Assembly (NCBI RefSeq): GCF_016907275.1
Contig: NZ_JAFBBP010000001.1
Span: forward strand, 4,764,001 to 4,828,000
Origin: Micromonospora luteifusca
Lineage (GTDB): Bacteria > Actinomycetota > Actinomycetes > Mycobacteriales > Micromonosporaceae
DNA length: 64,000 nucleotides
Reading direction: 5' to 3'
Position numbers and translations under genes: made by a program. The notes under the pieces are model-generated. The model saw nothing but the letters and a program-made list of their open reading frames with translations. It did not search any database and had not been told where the DNA came from. Below, piece after piece: positions 52,137-61,276 of the stretch. Each line of letters starts with the position of its first letter. The first letter of the stretch is position 1.

Positions 52137-54218
52137 GTGGCCAGTCCCACCTCGCTGCTGAAGCGGCTGCTCCTCGGTCGACCGTTCCGGTCCGACCGAC
52201 TGCAGCACACCCTCCTCCCGAAGCGCATCGCGCTGCCCGTGTTCGCCTCCGACGCGCTGTCCAGCGTCGCGTACGCGCCTGACGAAATCCTGCTGACCCT
52301 CTCCATCGCCGGCGCCTCGGCGTTCCTGTTCTCCCCGTGGATCGCACTGGCCGTGGTCGTGGTGATGCTCACCGTGGTGGCGAGCTACCGGCAGAACGTG
52401 CACGCCTACCCCTCCGGTGGTGGCGACTACGAGGTGGCCACGGTCAACCTGGGTCCGAAATTCGGGGTCGGGGTGGCCAGCGCGCTGTTGGTCGACTACG
52501 TGCTCACGGTGGCGGTGTCGGTCTCCTCCGGGGTGGCCAACCTCGGGTCGGTGGTGCCGTTCGTGGCCACCCACAAGGTCCTGATCGCGGTGAGCGCGGT
52601 GGTGTTGCTGACCGCGGTCAACCTGCGCGGGCTTCGCGAGTCGGGCACGGCGTTCGCCATCCCCACCTACGGCTTCGTGATCGTGATGCTCGGGATGCTG
52701 CTCACCGGGCTGTTCCGGGTCTTCGTGCTGGGCGACGAACTCCGCGCGCCGAGCGCCGACCTGGTCATCCAGGCCGAGCACAGCGTGACCGGTTTCGCGC
52801 TCGTCTTCCTGCTGCTGCGGACGTTCAGCTCAGGCGCCGCCGCGCTCACCGGCGTGGAGGCGATCTCCAACGGGGTGCCGGCGTTCAAGGCGCCGAAGAG
52901 CCGCAACGCCGCCACCACCCTGCTGCTGCTGGGCACCATCTCGGTGAGCATGCTGGTCGGGATCATCTGGCTGGCCCGGCTGACCCACCTGCAGTTCGTC
53001 GAGGACCCGGCCCTCCAGATCGTCTCCGGCCCCGACGGGTACGTGCAGAAGACCGTCACCACCCAGCTTGGCGAGACGGTCTTCGGGTCAGGGTCGATCC
53101 TGCTCTACGTGCTGGCCGGGGTGACCGCCCTGATCCTGTTCCTGGCCGCGAACACCGCGTTCAACGGTTTCCCGGTGCTCGGCTCGATCCTCGCCCAGGA
53201 CCGCTACCTGCCCCGCCAGTTCCACACCCGGGGCGACCGGCTGGCCTTCTCCAACGGCATCACCTTCCTGGCCCTGTTCGCGATCGTGCTGATCGTCGGC
53301 TTCCAGGCCGAGGTGACGAAACTGATCCAGCTCTACATCGTCGGGGTGTTCGTCTCGTTCACCGTCTCCCAGGCCGGCATGATCCGGCACTGGAACCGGC
53401 TCCTGCGCACCGAGCGGGACCTGGAGGCGCGTCGCCGGATGTACCGCTCCCGGGCCATCAACACGTTCGGCATGGGGCTGACCGGCACGGTGTTGGTGAT
53501 CGTCCTGATCACCAAGTTCCTGCTCGGCGCCTGGATCGCGATCGTCGCGATGGCGGTGATCTACGTGCTGATGCTGGCCATCCGCCGGCACTACGACCGG
53601 ATCGCGGTCGAGCTGACCCCGCCGGACGAGGGCCGGGCCGTGCTGCCCGCCCGCAACCACGCGATCGTGCTGGTCAGCAAAGTGCACCAACCGACGTTGC
53701 GGGCCATCGCCTACGCCCGGGCCACCCGGCCGGACACGCTGACCGCCGTTACCGTCAACGTGGACGACAAGGACACCCGGGACCTGCAGGCCGACTGGGA
53801 ACGGCGGGAGATGGCCATCCCGCTCACCGTCATCGACTCGCCGTACCGGGAGATCACCCGGCCGATCCTGGACTTCGTCGCCTCCACCCGCCGCAAGTCA
53901 CCCAGGGACGTGGTCACCGTCTTCATTCCCGAGTACGTCGTCGGCCGCTGGTGGGAGAACCTGCTGCACAACCAGAGCGCACTGCGCCTCAAGGGCCGGT
54001 TGCTCTTCGAACCGGGAGTGATGGTGGTCAGCGTGCCGTGGCAGCTCGCGTCGACAGCGAGTAAGAACCTGGACCGGCTGGACGCCACGCTGTCCCGGAC
54101 CCCGGCGCGCGGACCGCGCGGCGGCGGCCTGCCACCGAACGACCTGCCGGTGGCCTCCGCACCGGCCCCCGAGAGCCGCCCGATCGACGGCGGCCCGGTC
54201 GGGACCAGCCGTGACTGA
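52137..54218 (+). CDS. APC-superfamily permease, KimA-like potassium importer
   Basis: The 693-aa protein has about 12 membrane helices, starting after LPVFASDALSSVAYAPDEIL, a stretch typical of KimA-type APC permeases. The 200-residue C-terminal cytoplasmic domain resembles a universal-stress-protein fold (HAIVLVSKVHQPTLRAIAYA, FIPEYVVGRWWENLLHNQS), as in Bacillus KimA, a K+/H+ symporter inhibited by c-di-AMP. Potassium as substrate is inferred from family and from two divergent RCK genes. GTG 52137 was chosen because family members begin just before VASPTSLLKRLLLG and a -10 hexamer precedes it; GTG 52113 is the alternative. Confidence 0.85.
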   Translation: MASPTSLLKRLLLGRPFRSDRLQHTLLPKRIALPVFASDALSSVAYAPDEILLTLSIAGASAFLFSPWIALAVVVVMLTVVASYRQNVHAYPSGGGDYEVATVNLGPKFGVGVASALLVDYVLTVAVSVSSGVANLGSVVPFVATHKVLIAVSAVVLLTAVNLRGLRESGTAFAIPTYGFVIVMLGMLLTGLFRVFVLGDELRAPSADLVIQAEHSVTGFALVFLLLRTFSSGAAALTGVEAISNGVPAFKAPKSRNAATTLLLLGTISVSMLVGIIWLARLTHLQFVEDPALQIVSGPDGYVQKTVTTQLGETVFGSGSILLYVLAGVTALILFLAANTAFNGFPVLGSILAQDRYLPRQFHTRGDRLAFSNGITFLALFAIVLIVGFQAEVTKLIQLYIVGVFVSFTVSQAGMIRHWNRLLRTERDLEARRRMYRSRAINTFGMGLTGTVLVIVLITKFLLGAWIAIVAMAVIYVLMLAIRRHYDRIAVELTPPDEGRAVLPARNHAIVLVSKVHQPTLRAIAYARATRPDTLTAVTVNVDDKDTRDLQADWERREMAIPLTVIDSPYREITRPILDFVASTRRKSPRDVVTVFIPEYVVGRWWENLLHNQSALRLKGRLLFEPGVMVVSVPWQLASTASKNLDRLDATLSRTPARGPRGGGLPPNDLPVASAPAPESRPIDGGPVGTSRD

Positions 54219-55512
54219 GCCGGGCGCGCGGCGGGCCGCGACATCAGTGCCCCCCTCGGCGTCTTCGGTGCCGTCGGTGCCCGAGCGTGGCCTGGCCGAG
54301 GCGGAACGCGTCGAGCTGACCGTCGATGCGGTCGCCCCCGGTGGGCACTGCGTGGCACGGGTCGACGGTCAGGTGGTCTTCGTCCGGCACGCGCTGCCCG
54401 GTGAGCGGGTCATCGCCGAGGTCACCGAGGTGCACCGGGGGTTCGTCCGGGCCGACGCGGTGACCGTGCTGGAACCCTCACCGGACCGGGTCGAACCGCC
54501 CTGCCCGTACGCGAAGCCGGGCGCCTGCGGTGGCTGCGATCTGCAGCACGTCGCCCCGGAAGCGCAACTGGCCTGGAAGACCGCCGTGGTGCGCGAACAG
54601 TTGGTCCGCCTCGGCGGGCTGACCGACGTCGAGCTGGACCGGCTCGGCGTCCGGGTCGAGGCGCTGCCCGGCGGGCTGCTCGGCTGGCGTTCCCGGGTCC
54701 GCTACGCCGTGGACGCCGCGGACCGGGCCGGCCTGCTCAAGCACCGCTCGCACGAGGTGGTACCGATCGACCGTTGCCGGATCGCCCACCCGGCCATCCA
54801 GCAACTGCCGGTGCTCAGCCCCACCGGGACGCGCTGGCCGGCTGCCGAGGCGGTAGAGACCGTCGCCAGCACCGGTGGGGACGTGACCGTCACGGAGGTC
54901 CGCGACGGGGTGCCCACCCCGGTGAGCGGCCCGACCGAGGTCCGTGAGGTGGCCGCCGCACGGGACTGGACGCTGCCCGCGTCCGCGTTCTGGCAGGTAC
55001 ACCCGGCCGCGGCGGACACCCTGTCCACGGCGGTGCTGGAGCTGCTGGACCCGCAGCCGGGCGAGATCGCCTGGGACCTCTACGGCGGCGCCGGGCTGTT
55101 CGCCGCCGGGTTGGCCGCCCGGGTCGGTGCGACCGGCCGGGTGACCCTGGTGGAGGCCGCGGCGCAGGGCGTCGCCGCCGCCCGGGAGAACCTTGCCGAC
55201 CTGCCCACGGTCGAGGTGGTGTCGGCCCGCGTGGAGACCGCGTTGGCCCGCCGACGGATCACCGGCCCGGTCGACGTGGTGGTGCTCGACCCGCCCCGCG
55301 CCGGCGCGGGCGCCCCGGTGGTCCGCGCGCTGGCCGCCGCCGGCCCGCGGGCGGTCGCGTACGTGGCCTGCGACCCGGCGGCCTTCGCCCGGGACGTCCG
55401 CACCTTCACCGACCTCGGTTGGCGGCTGGCAGCGCTGCGGGGCTTCGACCTGTTCCCGATGACGCAGCACGTCGAGCAGGTCGGGCTGCTGCTGCCCCCG
55501 CTCGGGCGTTAG
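54211..55512 (+). CDS. TRAM-domain RNA (uracil-C5) methyltransferase-like protein
   Basis: The 433-aa protein has a TRAM domain at about residues 30-90 (VELTVDAVAPGGHCVARVDG, FVRHALPGERVIAEVTEV). A probable iron-sulfur motif follows with cysteines in CPYAKPGACGGCDLQH. The class I methyltransferase core has WDLYGGAGLFAAGLAARVG and VVLDPPRAGAG. The catalytic Cys is in AYVACDPAAFARD. This is the TrmA/RlmD/RlmCD layout: methylation of uridine C5 in tRNA or 23S rRNA. The Rv2689c counterpart. GTG 54211 overlaps the permease stop by 8 nt, so the two are coupled. Confidence 0.9.
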   Translation: MTEPGARRAATSVPPSASSVPSVPERGLAEAERVELTVDAVAPGGHCVARVDGQVVFVRHALPGERVIAEVTEVHRGFVRADAVTVLEPSPDRVEPPCPYAKPGACGGCDLQHVAPEAQLAWKTAVVREQLVRLGGLTDVELDRLGVRVEALPGGLLGWRSRVRYAVDAADRAGLLKHRSHEVVPIDRCRIAHPAIQQLPVLSPTGTRWPAAEAVETVASTGGDVTVTEVRDGVPTPVSGPTEVREVAAARDWTLPASAFWQVHPAAADTLSTAVLELLDPQPGEIAWDLYGGAGLFAAGLAARVGATGRVTLVEAAAQGVAAARENLADLPTVEVVSARVETALARRRITGPVDVVVLDPPRAGAGAPVVRALAAAGPRAVAYVACDPAAFARDVRTFTDLGWRLAALRGFDLFPMTQHVEQVGLLLPPLGR

Positions 55513-55765
55513 CAGGGGCCTTGGTCACCGCCGGTGGCGCTGTGCGCAACCCCACCGCGCCGGGCTGGCTCGCCACCCGGCCGGCGTACCCCCGGGTGTC
55601 GTGGCCGACCCGCCGCGCAGGCTGCGGATCCGGGCCTGACCAGGCGCGCCGGAGGTCGCCCTGGTGCCGGCCTGCGAACGCCTGATCGGGTGCCCAGCCG
55701 CCGGCCCCCCGGCCCAGCTCCGATGCCCGGGGCTTGGGCCGGGCTGCGGAGTACGGCACGGCCGA

Positions 55766-55771
55766 TAGACT
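55766..55771 (+). promoter_or_regulatory. -10 hexamer of the dxs leaderless promoter
   Basis: TAGACT ends 8 nt before the dxs ATG at 55780. The same hexamer precedes the starts at 23454 and 59201. Confidence 0.55.
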
Positions 55772-55779
55772 CTGCGGTC

Positions 55780-57729
55780 ATGAGTGTTGAAGAGGACACG
55801 GCCAACCACGGCCGGCTGCTGGGGACGGTGCGCGGTCCGCAGGACGTCAAGCGGATGTCGGGCGAGGAACTGGACGTCCTTGCCGCCGAGATCCGGGACT
55901 TCCTGATCACCAAGGTCTCCCGCACCGGCGGGCACGTCGGACCCAACCTCGGTGTGGTCGAGCTGACGCTGGCCATGCACCGCGTCTTCGACTCCCCCCG
56001 GGACCGGCTGCTGTTCGACACCGGCCACCAGTCGTACGTGCACAAGATCCTCACCGGCCGGCAGGCCGGCTTCGACAAGCTCCGCCAGCGCGGTGGCCTC
56101 TCCGGCTACCCCAGTCAGGCGGAGAGCGAGCACGACCTCATCGAGAACTCGCACGCCTCGACCGCGCTCTCCTACGCCGATGGCCTGGCCAAGGCGTACG
56201 CCCTGCGTGGTGAGGCGCGCAGCGTCGTGGCCGTGGTCGGCGACGGCGCGCTCACCGGTGGCATGTGCTGGGAGGCGCTGAACAACATCGCGACCGCCGG
56301 CAACCCGCTGGTCATCGTGGTCAACGACAACGGCCGCTCGTACGCCCCGACCATCGGCGGGCTGGCCGACCACCTCTCCTCGCTGCGGCTCAACCCGGGC
56401 TACGAGAAGGTCCTCGACACGGTCAAGGACGCCCTCGGCTCCACGCCGGTGGTGGGCCGACCGATGTACGAGGTGCTGCACGCGGTCAAGAAGGGCATCA
56501 AGGACGCGGTCGCCCCGCAGGCCATGTTCGAGGACCTCGGCATCAAGTACGTGGGCCCGGTGGACGGGCACGACGTGGCGGCGGTCGAGGTCGCGCTGCG
56601 CGCGGCGAAGAACTTCGGCGGCCCGGTGATCGTGCACGCCGTCACCCGCAAGGGCTACGGCTACCGCCCCGCCGAGGAGGACGAGGCGGACTGCCTGCAC
56701 GGCCCGGGCAGCGCCTTCGACGTCGAGACCGGCGCCCTGCTGGCCGCCCCGTCGGTGAAGTGGACGCACGTCTTCGCCGACGAGCTGCTCGCCGTCGCCG
56801 ACGAGCGCCCGGACGTGGTGGGCATCACCGCCGCGATGGCCGAGCCGACCGGCATCGCCAAGCTGGCCCGCAAGTACCCCGAGCGGGTGTACGACGTGGG
56901 CATCGCCGAGCAGCACGCCGCCACCTCGGCGGCCGGGCTGGCGCTCGGCGGCCTGCACCCGGTGGTCGCGGTCTACGCCACCTTCCTCAACCGCGCCTTC
57001 GACCAGGTCCTGCTGGACGTGGCGATGCACAAGCTGCCGGTGACCTTCGTGCTGGACCGGGCGGGCATCACCGGCCCGGACGGCCCCAGCCACTACGGCA
57101 TCTGGGACATGTCGGTCTTCGGCGTGGTGCCCGGCCTGCGGATCGCCGCCCCCCGTGACGCCGCCACGCTGCGGGAGGAGCTGCGCGAGGCGGTGGCCGT
57201 CGACAACGGCCCCACCGTGGTGCGCTTCCCGACCGGTGCGGTCACCGCGGACCTGCCGGCGCTGCGCCGGGTCGGCCCGGTCGACGTGCTGGCCGAGGCG
57301 GCACGTACCGACGTGCTGCTCGTTGCCGTCGGCTCCTTCGGCCAGCTGGGCATGGAGGTCGCCGCCCGGGTCGCCGAGCAGGGTTACGGGGTCACCGTCG
57401 TCGACCCCCGCTGGGTGCGTCCGATCCCGGCGGAGCTGGTCGAGCTGGCCGCACAGCACCGGCTCGTGGTCAGCGTCGAGGACGGCGTCCGGGTCGGCGG
57501 GGTGGGCGACGCGCTCGGCCAGGCGATGCGCGACGCCGACGTCCGCGTGCCGCTCAAGGACCTCGGCGTACCCGCCGACTGGCACCCGCACGGCACCCGC
57601 GCGCAGATCCTCGCCGACCTCGGTCTGACCGCCCAGGACGTGGCTCGCAACGTCACCGGCTGGATCTCCGGCCTGGACGCCACCCCGGACCGCCTGACCC
57701 CCGCCAGCCAGGCGTCCGCGCAAAACTGA
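55780..57729 (+). CDS. dxs: 1-deoxy-D-xylulose-5-phosphate synthase
   Basis: Dxs condenses pyruvate and glyceraldehyde 3-phosphate with thiamine diphosphate as the first step of the MEP isoprenoid pathway. The 649-aa enzyme has the THDP motif [17 protein letters not shown], the His-containing [16 protein letters not shown], and [17 protein letters not shown]. The pyrimidine domain has [18 protein letters not shown] and [20 protein letters not shown] 55780 begins the usual N-terminus; an upstream open frame back to 55534 is Arg/Pro-rich and non-coding. The product also supplies DMAPP for MiaA. Terminator follows. Confidence 0.96.
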   Translation: MSVEEDTANHGRLLGTVRGPQDVKRMSGEELDVLAAEIRDFLITKVSRTGGHVGPNLGVVELTLAMHRVFDSPRDRLLFDTGHQSYVHKILTGRQAGFDKLRQRGGLSGYPSQAESEHDLIENSHASTALSYADGLAKAYALRGEARSVVAVVGDGALTGGMCWEALNNIATAGNPLVIVVNDNGRSYAPTIGGLADHLSSLRLNPGYEKVLDTVKDALGSTPVVGRPMYEVLHAVKKGIKDAVAPQAMFEDLGIKYVGPVDGHDVAAVEVALRAAKNFGGPVIVHAVTRKGYGYRPAEEDEADCLHGPGSAFDVETGALLAAPSVKWTHVFADELLAVADERPDVVGITAAMAEPTGIAKLARKYPERVYDVGIAEQHAATSAAGLALGGLHPVVAVYATFLNRAFDQVLLDVAMHKLPVTFVLDRAGITGPDGPSHYGIWDMSVFGVVPGLRIAAPRDAATLREELREAVAVDNGPTVVRFPTGAVTADLPALRRVGPVDVLAEAARTDVLLVAVGSFGQLGMEVAARVAEQGYGVTVVDPRWVRPIPAELVELAAQHRLVVSVEDGVRVGGVGDALGQAMRDADVRVPLKDLGVPADWHPHGTRAQILADLGLTAQDVARNVTGWISGLDATPDRLTPASQASAQN

Positions 57730-57741
57730 CCCACGGCACAA

Positions 57742-57779
57742 CGACGGCGGGCGACCCCTCCCGGGGCCGCCCGCCGTCG
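57742..57779 (+). terminator. hairpin terminator after dxs
   Basis: CGACGGCGGGCG (57742-57753) pairs perfectly with CGCCCGCCGTCG (57768-57779), with an inner CCCC/GGGG pair. It lies 12 nt past the dxs stop. Confidence 0.8.
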
Positions 57780-57851
57780 CACGTCTGACCGCGCCCGCCC
57801 TCGCCCCTCGTGCCCTCTGCTGCGGGGCGTCGCGGGGGAGGGCGGGTGGGG

Positions 57852-59045
57852 TTAGTTTGGTTTTACTGAGCGGTAGTGGGTCTTGTCGGAGTTGGCGAGG
57901 CTGTAGGTCTGGGAGCGGGACGGGCTGGGGATGACCACCAGGCCGGGACGCTCGACCAGCAGAGGTGTTCCCGGTGGGACGGACAGGGAACTGTCCCGAG
58001 TGGCCCGCCAACTGAGCACCACCAGCGGCTGGCCGGGCATGGGCAACTGGTACGCCTGCAACGGGGTGGCCCGGTCGGCGGGCGACACGACGGGCGGGCC
58101 GCCGTCGGCCGGTCGGTAGACCACCGCGGTCATCGCACCGGCGTCGGTGTCCCAGCTCAGCTGCTGCAACTCGGCTGCCGCGCCACCTCCGAGGGCGACC
58201 TCGCCGAGCGAGCGAACCGTGAGCTTCGCCATTGGCCAGGACGTCGGCACCGAGCGCGGCGCATCGCGATCGCCGATCCGGCGCGGAATGCTGCCGAACG
58301 GACCCCGGTCACCGGCCAGTACGCAGGTGTCCAGGCCGGTGAGTGCCCGCCGTCCCGTGCCGGACTCGTCGCGGACCAGTGGGTAGCGCGGATCGACGGT
58401 GCCGGTGCCCAGGTCGAGCAGCCGGTCGGCGGCCCTTCCCCGGGGCAGCGACTCGGTGGCGCGCAGGGTCGCGGTCACACCGACAGCTGTGCAGGACGGT
58501 ACGTCGACCGGCGCGCTGAGGCCGTCCGCGACGGTCAACGTCCGGTCCTGTGGCCCCACCAGGGTCTGCACCCGGGCCGAGACCAGGTAGCGCCGGCCAC
58601 CCGGGGTCTGCACCGGCAGCACGTCGGAGTAGACGAGGTAACCCGGGTCGGTGTACTCGGTTGCGCGGGTCACCGCGTACCGGTCGCCGTCGCGGGTGAG
58701 TTGCAGCAGCCAGGAGGCGCTCTCGCCGGGCACGTCGGCGGCCACGATCGCCACCGGGGCGGCGTCGACCCGACCGGAGAAGAGGATGCCGGACGAGGGG
58801 AGGTGCACCCGGTCGTCGGCCGGCGAGCGCCAGTCACGGACCGCCTTGGTGACCGCCGCCGTTACCGCGGCGTCGCCCGAGAGGTCGCCCCGGGGCGGCC
58901 ACACGGCCAGCGTGCCATCCAGGCTGTCGTACCCGACCCGCAGGTCCTGCGGCTTGCGGTCGGCTACCGGACCGCACGCCGTGGTGACCAGCAGCGCGCT
59001 CAGCAGTACGGCAGGCACCCTGCCGTACCGACGGCCTGGAGTCAC
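57852..59045 (-). CDS. putative secreted lipoprotein, family unknown
   Basis: The 397-aa product has a signal peptide (VPAVLLSALLVTTACG), with Cys24 as the probable lipid-modified residue, although T-T-A-C is a weak lipobox. The exported part is beta-rich with repeating strands (LRVGYDSLDGTLAVWPP, AVTRATEYTDPGYLVYSD, LSWDTDAGAMTAVVYRPA). I recognise no enzyme motif. GTG 59045 starts it. It is divergent from the large membrane protein genes; whether it works with them is not visible. Confidence 0.75.
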   Translation of the reverse strand: MTPGRRYGRVPAVLLSALLVTTACGPVADRKPQDLRVGYDSLDGTLAVWPPRGDLSGDAAVTAAVTKAVRDWRSPADDRVHLPSSGILFSGRVDAAPVAIVAADVPGESASWLLQLTRDGDRYAVTRATEYTDPGYLVYSDVLPVQTPGGRRYLVSARVQTLVGPQDRTLTVADGLSAPVDVPSCTAVGVTATLRATESLPRGRAADRLLDLGTGTVDPRYPLVRDESGTGRRALTGLDTCVLAGDRGPFGSIPRRIGDRDAPRSVPTSWPMAKLTVRSLGEVALGGGAAAELQQLSWDTDAGAMTAVVYRPADGGPPVVSPADRATPLQAYQLPMPGQPLVVLSWRATRDSSLSVPPGTPLLVERPGLVVIPSPSRSQTYSLANSDKTHYRSVKPN

Positions 59046-59185
59046 CTGGCCCGCCCCCGATCGCCTCGCCGTCCCTGTCGGAAAGCGCCATAGTACGAGA
59101 TGTCCGATGCGGGGCCTGAGGTGGCCGTCCGTCAGGCGACCACAGTGGACATCACCGGGGTTTTAGCATGTTTTCGTTGCTCCGG

Positions 59186-59191
59186 TAGACT
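59186..59191 (+). promoter_or_regulatory. -10 hexamer upstream of membrane protein 1
   Basis: TAGACT ends 9 nt before the GTG at 59201, a near-leaderless spacing. The upstream 59160-59180 stretch is unusually T-rich. Confidence 0.45.
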
Positions 59192-59200
59192 CCGCCGACT

Positions 59201-61276
59201 GTGACGCCTGCCGAGTCCCGCGCCCTGCCCGCGCCGCACCCGGAGGCGGCAGCCGGCTCCGACGAGATGGTGAGCTATCGCACCCCGGTCGGCCTCCTCG
59301 CCGGCCCCGCCGCACTGACCGGCACCTCCACCGCACCGGTAGCGGCCCCCGACACCACCGAGGCCACGCTCGCCGCCCCAGCCGATGCCGCCACGGCGGC
59401 CCCCACCGAGGCACCGGCTCCCGCCGAGGCGCCGGCTGAGCCTGTCGCGCCGGCTGAGGGCGCACCGGCTCCCACCGAGGCGCCGGTCGAGCCTGCTGAC
59501 GGTACGCCGGCCGTACCGACGCGGGCGTGGTGGCGTCGGTGGACTCGGCGGCGGCAGCACCTGGCGGTCGGCGGGCTGTTTCTGCTCGCCGCGCTCTGGG
59601 TGACCAGCCGGATCTGGCTGGACCCGTCCGGCCGGGTGGCTTCGCTCTACACCGGTGACCCGGCGCAGGTGCAGTTCTTCCTCGCCCACTCGGTACGCGT
59701 GGTGCTGCACGGTGAGTACCCGTTCTACACCGAGCAGTTCAACTATCCCGACGGCGTCAACCTGATGGCCAACACGGCCGTGCTGGCGCTGGGCATCCCG
59801 ATGGTCCCGGTGACGCTGCTGTTCGGGCCTGCTGTCTCCTTCGTGTTGCTGGTGACGCTCGGCCTCGCCGGCACGGCCATGGCCTGGTACCTCATGCTCT
59901 CCCGCCATCTGGTGCGTACCCCGCTCGCGGCCGCGGTCGGCGGTTGGTTCTGCGGGTTCTCGCCGGCGATGCTCTCGCACGCCAGTTGGCACCCGAACAT
60001 CATCAGCCAGTTCCTGCTGCCGTTCATCGTCTGGCGAGTGCTGGTGCTCACCCGTTCGCGCCGGCCGGTCCGGGACGGGGCAGTGCTCGCCCTGCTGGTC
60101 ACCGCGCAGGCGTTCATCAACGAGGAGATCCTGCTCTTCACGGCGCTGGCGTGTGGCGTCTTCCTGCTGGCGGTGCTCGTGCAGGAGCCGGCCCGCTGGC
60201 GGACCGCCTGGCGGCCCCTGGGCGCCGGTGTGGTGACCTGTGGGCTGCTGGCCGGGGCGCTGCTGGCGTACCCCCTGTATGTGCAGTTCGCCGGGCCGAT
60301 GGCCTATCACGGGCTCAGCGACGCGGTGAAGGACTACGGCAACGACATCGCCGCCTTCTTCGCCCCCGGCTCGCCCACCCTCGGCGGCAACCAGCGAGCC
60401 AACATCAACCTGGCGCCGAACTACTCCGAGGAGAACGCCTTCTTCGGCTGGAGCCTGTCGCTGCTCGCCATCGGCATCGTGGTCTGGCTGCGCCGGGAGT
60501 TGATCGTCCGGGCGCTCGCGGCGACGGGCCTGCTCTTCGCCGTGCTCTCGCTCGGCGAGCGGGTCTCCTGGTGGGACCGGGAGCTGGTCAATGGGCCGTG
60601 GCAGTGGTTGGTCCACCTGCCGCTGCTGGACGCGGTGGTGCCGACCCGGTTCGGTCTGATCACCAGCGTCGTGATCGGTCTGCTGCTCGCGCTCGCCGTC
60701 GAACGGGCCTGGGCGTTGCGGCCGGCGGACCGGCGCACCGTCCGGGTGCTCACCGCCGCAGGACTGGCGTTCGCGCTGCTGCCGATCGCCCCGATGCCGC
60801 TGCGGATGGTCGGCAGGCCGCCGGTGCCGGACTTCATCACCGCCGACCGCTGGCGGGCGTACGTCGGGCCGGACCAGACGCTGGTGCCGATCCCGGTGCC
60901 CAGCATGGGCAACACGCACGGCATGCGCTGGGCGGCGGCCACCAACCTCGACTTCAAGATCCCCGGCGGTTACTTCCTCGCACCCCGAAACGGCAACACC
61001 GGTGACGCCGGTCGGTTCGGCGGCCGACCCAGCGGGGTGGGCCAGATGTTGGAGGAGGTGGCGACCACCGGCCGTACGCCGAAGCTCGACGACCGGCAGC
61101 GCCGCCGATTCACCGACGAGTTGCGGCACTGGCGGGCGGCGATCCTGGTGCTGCCGGTGCGGCAGCAGAACGCGGAGCCGCTGCGACGCACGGTCGAGGA
61201 GTTGGTCGGCCCTGGCCGCCAGGAGCTGGATGTCTGGGTCTGGGACGTCCGGGCGCTGACCGACCGCTCGGTCTGA
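59201..61276 (+). CDS. polytopic membrane protein 1, GT-C glycosyltransferase-like
   Basis: The 691-aa protein has an Ala/Pro/Glu-rich N-terminus of about 110 residues (APAEAPAEPVAPAEGAPAP), then about 11 membrane helices starting at residue 122. An early extracellular loop contains FNYPDGVNLMANTAVLALG, and a later part has NYSEENAFFGWSLS. The C-terminal 170 residues form a soluble domain ending ELDVWVWDVRALT. Layout resembles GT-C polyprenyl-sugar-dependent glycosyltransferases, but an Asp-Asp or Asp-Glu catalytic pair is not certain. The next gene is a paralogue beginning on its stop codon (TGATG). Confidence 0.75.
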   Translation: MTPAESRALPAPHPEAAAGSDEMVSYRTPVGLLAGPAALTGTSTAPVAAPDTTEATLAAPADAATAAPTEAPAPAEAPAEPVAPAEGAPAPTEAPVEPADGTPAVPTRAWWRRWTRRRQHLAVGGLFLLAALWVTSRIWLDPSGRVASLYTGDPAQVQFFLAHSVRVVLHGEYPFYTEQFNYPDGVNLMANTAVLALGIPMVPVTLLFGPAVSFVLLVTLGLAGTAMAWYLMLSRHLVRTPLAAAVGGWFCGFSPAMLSHASWHPNIISQFLLPFIVWRVLVLTRSRRPVRDGAVLALLVTAQAFINEEILLFTALACGVFLLAVLVQEPARWRTAWRPLGAGVVTCGLLAGALLAYPLYVQFAGPMAYHGLSDAVKDYGNDIAAFFAPGSPTLGGNQRANINLAPNYSEENAFFGWSLSLLAIGIVVWLRRELIVRALAATGLLFAVLSLGERVSWWDRELVNGPWQWLVHLPLLDAVVPTRFGLITSVVIGLLLALAVERAWALRPADRRTVRVLTAAGLAFALLPIAPMPLRMVGRPPVPDFITADRWRAYVGPDQTLVPIPVPSMGNTHGMRWAAATNLDFKIPGGYFLAPRNGNTGDAGRFGGRPSGVGQMLEEVATTGRTPKLDDRQRRRFTDELRHWRAAILVLPVRQQNAEPLRRTVEELVGPGRQELDVWVWDVRALTDRSV

